Source: Corbicula japonica (taxonomy: Eukaryota; Mollusca; Bivalvia; Venerida; Cyrenidae). Taken from it: a DNA stretch of 64,000 nucleotides. The stretch is taken from positions 4,543,457 through 4,607,456 of the forward strand of contig JAZAYU010000001.1 of NCBI GenBank assembly GCA_038501625.1, given 5' to 3'. The position numbers and the translations under genes were made by a program. Shown here in pieces: positions 60,501-64,000 of the stretch; position 1 is the stretch's first letter; each line of letters starts with the position of its first letter. The notes under the pieces are model-generated. The model was not told where the DNA came from. It made no database searches and worked only from the letters and a program-made list of their open reading frames with translations.

Positions 60501-63191
60501 GAACATTGTTTTGACCATGAGAAAATGGCATCATTTTGACCCTTTAAAATCTGTTTATGATCAAACAATTTGAAGTTAAGACATCACAGAACTGGGCCCA
60601 AGATCATAAAACTAAGTTTTGAGATCAGTCTCAAATCTCAAGCATCTGATTGGCTGAAATGGTGACTGGTGGCCATTTCAGCCAATCAGATGCTTGAGAT
60701 TTGAGACTGATCTCCAGATTTAGTTTTATGTTTATAAGAACTGGTTTTTAGATTTCATAAAAATCCTTTTATTTATATGATTATATTTGAAAGTTATCAA
60801 TGTGTGTTTTTGCTTCACTTTCATTGTTATAACCATGTGACATTGAGTGCTAGCCAGGTTTCAAGGAAACCAAGTTTTCAAAACTACTTGCCTTTTTTTC
60901 TGAAGGAAAAGTAATGACTTGGTCTGCAATTAAAACAAGTGTGCTTATTTCATTTTCATAATAGACTGTAACCAGTTTGGTTTTTAAATTCAAATATTTC
61001 AGCTTAAAATATAAGTCAAAGTTTAATTCTTGTGCACAGGCAATGAACTCATTGATGGTATGGGCAGTGTTAATGAACAGAGCCAAACTTGCCAAGACCC
61101 TGTGGAACAAATGTGATGAGCCTATAGGAGTGGCCCTCATCTGTAGCCGAATCTTCAAGGAGCTCTCCAAGTACCACATGGAACAGTATCAGAAAACAGA
61201 ACTGGAGGAAAATGCCAAGTATGTGGTGATGTTACCTGTATTCCGCATATTTAGTGTTACTGTGGTACCATTATATTTTGTGATGGTTTAATTTTTGTGT
61301 ATAATGTGCTAGGGAAATTGCACAAAATCGAGCCCCAATGAAATTGAACATCTGAATATATTATTTTATAAGAATAATACGACTGCACTAATTTATGCCC
61401 ACATGAAAATGTGATTAAATTATTATGCGGGAAAATTGAACCCCATGAAATTCAAGGCAAAATATAAAAGTATTGGAATGAATTTGTTATGTTCATCACA
61501 TTATAAAAAAACATTTGGGTTGTTAAGTGCAAGCATGAGTTAATAAGGCCATTTAATGATGAACACTTTTAAATGTATTAAGACCATTTGTCCTCATTGA
61601 CAGAGAGTTTGGTAAGATGGCTCTTGGAGCTTTAGCTATATGTTGGAGGGACTCGAGTATCCAGGCGTACCACATCCTCGGAGAGAGACTACCCGACTTC
61701 AACAACAAATCTGTTATAGAGATTGCTCACGATGCTGGATACATTCACTTCCTTGCTCATCCGTGCTGTCAGAAATGGCTGACAAAGAAGTTCCATGGAC
61801 ACCTTCAGATTAAGGAGCTTGACTGGGGAGTTGGTAGACTACCACAGTGGTTTAAGGTTTGTTAGTTTATTTCTTAACACGCATTCAACAACATATTTTC
61901 CTTCAAATTAGATTTGTTACAATCCATGGCTGCAGCATAAATATGAAACAAGGTATTTTGTCATGTTTAGTTTTCTGTTCTAGTAATTAACTAGACAGAT
62001 ACTGTATTCATCCCATCATTGCAACCAATAACAATGCATGTTTTTTCAACTTGCAAATGACTGTGACTGACAAATGTGCCGTTTTTGTGTCGCCCTTTCG
62101 AAGAAATGGCGATATATAGGGACAGCTTTGTCCGTCCGTCCGTCAGTCCGTCCGTCACGAAAACTTAACGTTGGCTATAACTTTGCCATTTCTTAATATC
62201 TCTTCATCAAACTTTCAAATTATATTGCTTATGACAACACGCTCGAGATGATACCAAATTCTCAAGGTCAAGGTCACATTTGATAGAGTTATGCCCCTTT
62301 TTGTACTTATATTTAGACACGAAAACTTAACGTTGGCAATAACTGCCAATTCTTAATATTTCTTCATCAAACTTTCAAATTATATTGCTTATGACAACAC
62401 GCTCGAGATGATACCAAATTCTCAAGGTCAAGGTCACATTTGATGGAGTTATGCCCCTTTTTGTACTTATATTTAGACACGAAAACTTAACGTTGGCAAT
62501 AACTTTGCCAATTCTTAATATTTCTTCATGAAACTTTCAAATTATATTTCTTATGACAACACGCTTGTGATGATACCACATTCTTTAGGTCAAGGTCACA
62601 TTTGATGAAGTTATTTCCGTTTTTTACAAATCTTAACATTGGCTATAACTTTGCCATTTCTTAATATTTCTTCATCAAACTTTCAAATTATATAGTTTTC
62701 GCAAAACACGCTCCGGATAATACCACATTCTTTAGGTCAAGGTCACACTTGATGGAGTTATTCCCCTTTATATGAAAACTAAACATTGGCTATAATTTTG
62801 CCATTTATTAATATTTCTTCATCAAACTTTCAAATTATATTCCCTATGACAATACGCTCATGACGATACTATATTCTTAAGGTCAAGGTCACATTTGTTG
62901 GAGTAATGCCTCTTTTTGTACTTGCATTTTTATTCCGACAGCACCAGAGGGCGACATAAGTGTTCAACTGAACACCCATCTAGTTTCTGAATCTACTCTA
63001 TTTGCCTATGTGATAAAAGATAATTCTAAGGAGTCAAGCATTAATTGAAATAATGTTAATAGCTTTTCTGTAGTATATTTCTAATTTTAAAGTTTGAAAC
63101 TATTATTTACAGATTTTGGCGAGCGTGTTTCTTATCTTCCCGATGTACATCTGGATTTCCTTCATTCCACCAAGCAAGAAGAAGACCATTG
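39224..63191 (+). CDS. TRPM: TRPM-family cation channel, N-terminal part (15 exons, continues beyond window)
   Basis: Exons 39224-39553, 40183-40767, 42071-42258, 47130-47312, 47834-48055, 54396-54591, 54998-55211, 55744-55897, 56218-56317, 57489-57610, 59379-59570, 60184-60339, 61040-61218, 61604-61856 and 63113-63191 join with GT-AG borders and unbroken phase. They give 1,035 residues from ATG 39271. Residues 1-290 are Ser/Pro/Glu-rich and look disordered. Residues about 330-680 are the TRPM N-terminal homology region (LSDAT/SLOG-like): IVLSIISSEE, NMWIVTNGVDVGIPKMIGDA, HFIMVEEDGRD, MPVVILKGSGGIADM and DGDHTFLTIVNM. Residues about 680-1,008 are the helical repeat region (WNRPDLAWEIFQLEF, REGFIELFLSQGVKVHKFLT, FLRGHLNRLIYKLAW, WAVLMNRAKLAKTLW, DWGVGRLPQWFK). 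The last exon begins a hydrophobic segment (ILASVFLIFPMYIWISFIPP). Family members are tetrameric, usually Ca2+-permeable membrane channels. The subtype (M1/3/6/7 vs M2/8-like) and any C-terminal enzyme domain cannot be told from this window. Confidence 0.93.
40183..40767 (+). CDS. TRPM: TRPM exon 2 (Ser/Pro-rich extension)
   Basis: Acceptor TTAATATTACAG|ATAAACC, donor GGATCAT|GTAAGA, phase 1 in and out. Residues 95-289 are low-complexity, with many Ser/Thr/Pro and basic clusters (TSRTRRGMVVTRQ, SMSRSVHRGISRFSVSP-like, RHGIRTRTPTRSES). RxxS sites suggest a phosphorylation-rich cytosolic tail. This is one large symmetric exon, so alternative skipping would keep frame. Confidence 0.85.
41882..42056. 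repeat. MITE family B copy abutting TRPM exon 3
   Basis: GTGTAGATCCAGATCAGCTG, CCATTAGGTTATTTTTTACC and AGCCAGCTGATC...TGGATATACACTGGTC. The copy ends 14 bp before exon 3 and probably overlaps the branch-point zone. Confidence 0.8.
42071..42258 (+). CDS. TRPM: TRPM exon 3
   Basis: Acceptor ACAATAATTTCAG|TGATAG, donor CCTATGAG|GTGAAA, phase 1 to 0. Residues 290-352: an acidic stretch (EDKKEDEELELEDFLHHVDE) then CGNIRFVKDASMLAYE, the start of the conserved TRPM N-terminal homology. Confidence 0.87.
42282..42439. repeat. MITE family B copy just after TRPM exon 3
   Basis: AGCCCTTTCCTCCAAATATA at the left, 23 bp after the donor. CAGATCAGTGCAGATTCCGA lies in the core and ATATGGAGTAAAGGGTTTA at the right. 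The first stem-loop is mostly deleted. Confidence 0.8.
42633..43895. mobile_element. 1.26-kb hAT-like element in a TA microsatellite
   Basis: Left end CAGGGATTCTAAAATTTCAA (continuing AATCCCAATCGGACAT), right end CGACGATTTTAGGATCCCTG. The subterminal words AATCGGACAT recur at the right (about 43832-43841). TA repeats flank both sides, allowing an ATATATAT 8-bp duplication, as hAT elements make. Three copies of a 23-24-bp unit CGACTTCCGGT...CGAACAG lie at about 42692-42750. No transposase is recognisable. Located in the 4.9-kb TRPM intron. Confidence 0.78.
44247..44393. mobile_element. MITE family A copy 4
   Basis: CTGAAGGTTATAAAGCTGAG at the left and TTTTAAAACCTTGGGCACTG at the right; the inner arms have a few mismatches. 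In a TRPM intron. Confidence 0.92.
44512..44718. repeat. MITE family B copy (diverged)
   Basis: TTTAACCCTTTACTCCATGT at the left and CCATGGAGTAAAAGGTTATAA at the right. The core keeps TTCTGATCTGGATCTTCAC and a GGTCAGAAAATAACC block. Confidence 0.75.
44751..44972. repeat. MITE family B copy
   Basis: AAACCCTTTCCTCAATAAAT at the left, GTGTAGATCC and TCTGATCAGGATATGCACT, GTGCAGATCCTGATTAGATA, and AATGGAGGAAAGGCTTGA at the right. Confidence 0.82.
45005..45275. repeat. Two joined or rearranged family B pieces
   Basis: 45025-45075 is a partial copy (GTGTAGACCCAACTCAG, CAGGGTCTACACTGTTCACA). A new left end TTAACCCTTTACTCCATATA starts at about 45083 and runs through GGTTATTTCTGACCAAGATG to about 45270, where the right end is missing. 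Confidence 0.65.
45841..45918. mobile_element. MITE family A, right-half remnant
   Basis: CAATTTCAACCAACCAGATG, ATTGAGATTTGAGACAGATC and CTCAGTTTTATGATCTTGG match the right arm of family A with more divergence than the complete copies. Confidence 0.7.
46318..46514. mobile_element. 197-bp CAGGGCTTTTTT MITE
   Basis: Ends CAGGGCTTTTTTCCCTTC and AAAAAAAGCCCTG, flanked by TTAAC on both sides (46313-46317 and 46515-46519), a 5-bp duplication. The interior is C/T-rich with GCATGGGCC words. Related in its ends to 31668-32002. Confidence 0.8.
46520..47129. other. TRPM intron sequence, nothing recognised
   Basis: No repeat or exon was recognised in this last part of the intron before exon 4. Confidence 0.4.
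47130..47312 (+). CDS. TRPM: TRPM exon 4
   Basis: Acceptor TTGTTTGTTTCAG|CCC, donor TTAAAG|GTATTT, phase 0 to 0. Residues 353-413, including MKNPNIVLSIISSEENYKPW and LKDDFQKGVLK. This is the TRPM homology segment in which a hydrophobic strand is followed by a conserved basic helix. Confidence 0.93.
47834..48055 (+). CDS. TRPM: TRPM exon 5
   Basis: Acceptor TTTTTCCACAG|GCAGCC, donor GGAACT|GTAAGT, phase 0. Residues 414-487, NTTNMWIVTNGVDVGIPKMI. This aligns with the W-I-x-T-x-G-x-x-x-G-x motif of TRPM/LSDAT. The exon ends VPYGTYFDGT. Confidence 0.95.
48165..48370. repeat. MITE family B copy (diverged)
   Basis: TTAGTTCCAGATCAGCTGGT, CAATGTAGATCCTGATCACA, TGGGCTGGCTGATC and GGAGTTAAGAGTTAA. 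The termini are worn. Confidence 0.7.
48371..50720. other. TRPM intron 5, mostly unremarkable
   Basis: AT-rich intron with a T run at about 48572-48587. The donor-like CTGTAAGT at about 50367 after an open stretch was considered as an extra exon. It was not accepted because exons 5 and 6 already join in phase and the peptide shows no TRPM similarity. Confidence 0.45.
50722..51047. repeat. MITE family B copy interrupted by family A
   Basis: GCAGTCTCTGATCTGGATCT, TTTCTGGCTAAGAAGTGATC and AATTTAGATCCTGTTC lead into the family A insertion at 50823. Family B-like GATCAGCATCCACACGGGTC resumes after 50974. The outer ends are weak. Confidence 0.65.
50823..50974. mobile_element. MITE family A copy 5 (nested in family B)
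   Basis: CTGTGCCCAAGGTTATAAAA at the left and CTTTATAACCTTCAGCCC at the right. The arms pair across CGACCAGTTGCC. Confidence 0.93.
51048..51658. other. TRPM intron sequence, no feature seen
   Basis: Nothing recognised. Confidence 0.4.
51659..51899. mobile_element. MITE family B, well-preserved copy
   Basis: ATAACCCTTTCCTGTATAGA at the left and ATATCTAGGAAAGGGTTAA at the right. Both inner stem-loops (GATCAGCCGGCACATCCGTG / GACGGCACAGATGTGCCGGC) are intact. Together with 38862-39102 it defines the family. Confidence 0.92.
52136..52476. repeat. Family A scrap and family B scrap
   Basis: 52136-52172 contains CTTCAAGCATCTGATTGGCT, a piece of a family A arm. 52355-52476 contains CATCTGGATCTACA, AATATCCTAATGAATCTGAA and GAAGTAAAGGGTTT, a decayed family B copy. 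Confidence 0.55.
52495..53800 (+). repeat. Unclassified intronic segment with TGTCACACTCCTGACA repeats
   Basis: TGTCACACTCCTGACAA-type words occur at about 53015, 53182 and 53575. GGGCTGTTT...AAAAAAATGGCTGG at 52520 is echoed inverted by AACCAGCCATTTTTTTTTA...CAGCCC at about 53748-53774. That gives a possible 1.25-kb inverted-repeat-bounded element. The 82-codon frame at 52971-53219 reads with several His/Cys but matches nothing I know. Confidence 0.5.
54396..54591 (+). CDS. TRPM: TRPM exon 6
   Basis: Acceptor TTAACCAACAG|GAAGG, donor GAGCATTG|GTAAGA, phase 0 to 1. Residues 488-552, LNPEHTHFIMVEEDGRD then GNLRCLIEQQFREKL. TRPM proteins carry N-x-x-H-x-H-F-I/L followed by a basic helix at this place. 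Confidence 0.95.
54998..55211 (+). CDS. TRPM: TRPM exon 7
   Basis: Acceptor TCACCTCCAG|GGTCGG, donor AAGAAAA|GTAAGT, phase 1 to 2. Residues 553-623, VVGLVVQGSPRNIDHILFYL and MPVVILKGSGGIADMISFVY, the conserved P-V-V-x-x-x-G-S/T-G-x-x-A-D motif of the TRPM N-terminus. Confidence 0.95.
55395..55545. mobile_element. MITE family A copy 6
   Basis: CAGTGCCCAAGGTTATTAAA at the left and TTTTATAACCTTCAACAGG at the right. It lies in the short intron between TRPM exons 7 and 8. Confidence 0.92.
55744..55897 (+). CDS. TRPM: TRPM exon 8
   Basis: Acceptor TAATATTGCAG|GGC, donor CAATGAG|GTAAAA, phase 2 to 0. Residues 624-675, with an acidic DSDPDYEENF linker and a helical LRDKILQCVKAANE end. Confidence 0.93.
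55995..56063. mobile_element. MITE family A, partial copy
   Basis: CCCCAAGATCATAAAATTGA, GAAACCAGTCTCAAATCTCA and ATAATCTTTAGCACTGG. The central palindrome has been lost. Confidence 0.78.
56218..56317 (+). CDS. TRPM: TRPM exon 9
   Basis: Acceptor TTCTTTTCTAG|GGAG, donor TTCAAAT|GTAAGT, phase 0 to 1. Residues 676-708, GDGDHTFLTIVNMKGWGSNL then LDKYILRALFK, the start of the helical repeat region. Confidence 0.93.
56788..56893. repeat. MITE family B, partial
   Basis: GTGTAGATCCAGTTTAGACG and GGATCTACACTGGC, with the second stem-loop missing. Confidence 0.5.
57195..57420. repeat. MITE family B copy, 69 bp before TRPM exon 10
   Basis: GTGTAGATCCAGATCAGCTG, GAAATAACCGAATAAATC, GATCCTGATCAGATGGATGG and GTGCCAGCTGATCTGGATCT. 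The right end GAGTAAAGGGTTAA is at about 57407-57420. Confidence 0.82.
57489..57610 (+). CDS. TRPM: TRPM exon 10
   Basis: Acceptor TCTAACATTGTAG|CTG, donor GTTAGG|GTAAGG, phase 1 to 0. Residues 709-749, LQLTIDWNRPDLAWEIFQLE, the A-W-N-R-x-D-x-A motif conserved in TRPMs. Confidence 0.95.
57857..58685 (+). mobile_element. Helentron/HINE-like element, AACCAGGTTTTC family, copy 2
   Basis: Starts AACCAGGTTTTCCGAAGGAA and AATCCTGGTTATTAGATTGG. Three tandem units with GGTCAAGGTCACTGTTTCTA follow (58030-58330). It ends GAAAACCTGGTTT, then the perfect hairpin GTGACA-ATTTCC-TGTCAC and TTGTTG. This 3' structure is the best-preserved in the family. In a TRPM intron. Confidence 0.8.
58686..59378. other. 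TRPM intron sequence, no feature seen
   Basis: A 112-codon minus frame at 58749-59087 has no recognisable domain and is AT-rich, so it is not called. Confidence 0.4.
59379..59570 (+). CDS. TRPM: TRPM exon 11
   Basis: Acceptor TTTGTTGACAG|ATTG, donor ACACAG|GTGCTT, phase 0. Residues 750-813, MFEKALLQKDREGFIELFLS and QGVKVHKFLTHKKLKVLFEK. In other TRPMs this reads as D-F-V-x-L-L-x-x-x-G-V-x-x-x-x-F-L-T, an ankyrin-like helical pair. Confidence 0.95.
59831..60118. repeat. MITE family B copy interrupted by family A
   Basis: GTATAGATCCAGATCAGCTT, TGCTGTCTAATCAGGATCTG, CAAATGGTGTAGATCCTGAT and GGCTGATCTGGG precede the family A insertion at 59963. After 60068, CTGACACTGTTCGCACATAA and GGTGGACTAAAGAGTTA complete family B. 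Confidence 0.8.
59963..60068. mobile_element. MITE family A copy 8 (nested in family B, left arm deleted)
   Basis: TTGAAGGTTATAAAGCTGAG and ATTGGAAACCAGT jump directly to TTGCCATTTCAGCCAATCAG, so most of the left palindrome arm is gone. The right arm is complete to CCTTGGGGACTGG. Confidence 0.88.
60184..60339 (+). CDS. TRPM: TRPM exon 12
   Basis: Acceptor ACGCCACTTCAG|ATG, donor GAGAAAG|GTGAGT, phase 0. Residues 814-865, FLRGHLNRLIYKLAWIRNFI. Inside the helical repeat region. The ATG at 60184 is internal, not a start. Confidence 0.93.
60593..60744. mobile_element. MITE family A copy 9 (divergent subfamily)
   Basis: CTGGGCCCAAGATCATAAAA at the left, GATCTCCAGATTTAGTTTTA at the right, and the usual CAAGCATCTGATTGGCTGAA centre. 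The outer arms AAGATCATAAAACT differ from AAGGTTATAAAACT and match the remnants at 45841 and 55995, so a second subfamily exists. Confidence 0.9.
61040..61218 (+). CDS. TRPM: TRPM exon 13
   Basis: Acceptor CTTGTGCACAG|GCA, donor ATGCCAA|GTATGT, phase 0 to 2. Residues 866-924, LMVWAVLMNRAKLAKTLWNK (the L-x-x-W-A-V-L-x-x-R/K motif of TRPMs) and ALICSRIFKELSKY. Confidence 0.95.
61604..61856 (+). CDS. TRPM: TRPM exon 14
   Basis: Acceptor CCTCATTGACAG|AGAG, donor TTTAAG|GTTTGT, phase 2 to 0. Residues 925-1009, an E-F-x-x-x-A-L-x-x-x-x-x-C-Y/W segment, then FLAHPCCQKWLTKKFHGHLQ. TRPMs conserve F-x-x-H-x-x-x-Q-x-x-L-x-x-x-W-x-G at this place just before the membrane domain. Confidence 0.95.
62088..62984 (+). 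mobile_element. Helentron/HINE-like element, TGTCGCCCTTTCG family
   Basis: Starts TGTCGCCCTTTCGAAGAAAT (hairpin with ATGGCGATA) and a CCGTCCGTCCGTCAGTCCGT run. About five tandem units follow, starting at about 62157, 62319, 62479, 62628 and 62773, with AACTTTCAAATTATATTGCT and TCAAGGTCAAGGTCACATTT. It ends with the inverse subterminal repeat GAGGGCGACATA, the hairpin GTGTTCA-AC-TGAACAC and CCATCTAGTTT. In the TRPM intron before exon 15. Confidence 0.82.
63113..63191 (+). CDS. TRPM: TRPM exon 15 (first hydrophobic segment), last exon in window
   Basis: Acceptor ATTATTTACAG|ATTT, donor GACCATTG|GTAAAT, phase 0 to 1. Residues 1010-1035: ILASVFLIFPMYIWISFIPP then basic SKKKT. This is the start of the membrane part (pre-S1/S1 side); S2-S6, pore and C-terminus are outside the window. 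Confidence 0.88.
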
Positions 63192-63245
63192 GTAAATCAC
63201 TGTTTGTTTTCTGTGACTTCATTTATATTCATGGAGTACTGATTT

Positions 63246-63485
63246 GACCCTTTCCTTGATATATACGCATTTTTACGCATGTGCGACCAGTGTAGATCCA
63301 GATCAGCTGGAACATCTGTGCCATCTGATCAGGATCTGCACTGGTCGCATTTTGGTCAGAAAAAACCTAATTAACAAAAAAGCGAACAGTTTAGATCCTG
63401 ATCAGACGGCACGGATGTGCCGGCTGATCTGGATCTCAACTGTTCGCCCTAGCAATAAAGGTGTATCTATACAGGAAAGGGTTAA
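63246..63485. mobile_element. MITE family B copy, 55 bp after TRPM exon 15
   Basis: TGACCCTTTCCTTGATATAT at the left, both stem-loops intact (GATCAGCTGGAACATCTGTG and GACGGCACGGATGTGCCGGC), and TATACAGGAAAGGGTTAA at the right. Confidence 0.92.
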
Positions 63486-63955
63486 ATGGACTTTGTGAGC
63501 AGATTGGACCCCCACAAAATATAACCTAAACATGATTTTATAAAATTGCAAACCTTGATGTAAAAGAAATGACAAAGCTACTTTTTTACTGAATACCACA
63601 AAATTTCATTCCCATGATTGTAAATGTGTTCACAGTTTCTTTACATATAAATAAAACTGTGCATAGAAACTATGAGGTAATTTAAAAGTTAAGGGGCGGT
63701 GGAAATAACTAAATAATTGTAGTGTAGTAAAAGAAACATTATGTACATGAAACACATGGCATCATCTGGGTTAGAAAGATATCCAGATAGCCAATCATAA
63801 ATCTGGCCCATATCTGAGATTCGCCTGTCAAGATCTCAAATCTCAAATGTAAGCTGACGAAAAAAAGTTACTATAAAGATTGTTGCTATGTTTTTGTAGT
63901 ATTTTGTAATAATTTAAAAGTTTCTGGACTATTTAATGGCATGTACAGTTTGTTA
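63486..63955. other. TRPM intron; possible family A scrap
   Basis: GAGATTCGCCTGTCAAGATC and TCAAATCTCAAATG at about 63818-63848 resemble family A arms. Otherwise nothing is seen. Confidence 0.35.
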
Positions 63956-64000
63956 TCCCCCGCCGATGAAATCGGGAGGGGGATATTGTTTTGGCGTTGT
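63956..64000 (+). mobile_element. Start of another tandem-core element (cut by window end)
   Basis: TATCCCCCGCCGATGAAATC pairs with CGGGAGGGGGATA as a small hairpin, followed by GTTTTGGCGTTG. This is the same 5' plan as the three HINE-like families above. The rest lies beyond the window. Confidence 0.55.

Overview
This looks like AT-rich nuclear DNA from a mollusc, most likely a bivalve. The evidence is spliced genes with GT-AG introns, a secreted C1q-domain gene of the type expanded in bivalves, non-LTR retrotransposon and mariner remnants, and a very dense load of short non-autonomous elements, including elements with central tandem repeats and a 3' hairpin. The species call is inference; nothing in the window names the species.

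Layout. Positions 1-11,800 hold no recognisable host gene. They contain a 660-bp direct repeat pair, a TTAA-flanked MITE whose empty site is also present in the window, and a LINE reverse-transcriptase remnant split by a hAT-like insertion. A candidate LTR and a long TA microsatellite follow. Positions 11,802-13,410 hold a two-exon gene for a secreted coiled-coil/C1q protein of 247 aa. Positions 13,500-32,000 are gene-poor: two arrays of a palindromic 10-mer (AGGTGCACCT), a 1.18-kb TIR element, a degenerate GGCCGCCAA-type tandem array, a truncated mariner, another TIR element and a second LINE remnant. Positions 32,800-37,050 hold two large elements with tandem cores, one of them carrying an approximately 840-bp tract almost free of G on the + strand.

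Positions 39,224-63,191 hold the 5' part of a TRPM-family cation channel gene on the + strand. Fifteen exons were assembled from splice sites and reading phase. They give 1,035 residues: a Ser/Pro-rich N-terminal extension, the TRPM N-terminal (LSDAT/SLOG-like) homology region, the helical repeat region and the first hydrophobic segment. The channel pore and C-terminus lie beyond the window.

The TRPM introns are packed with copies of two palindromic MITE families. Family A is about 145 bp and a near-perfect hairpin. Family B is about 240 bp, with CCCTTT...AAAGGG ends in TTAA context. Family A copies sit inside family B copies, and one TRPM exon is closely sandwiched between two family B copies. 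Helentron/HINE-like elements carry repeated AGGTCAAGGTCA nuclear-receptor-type motifs. These repeat systems are the most unusual content of the window; no operon-like or prokaryotic system is present.
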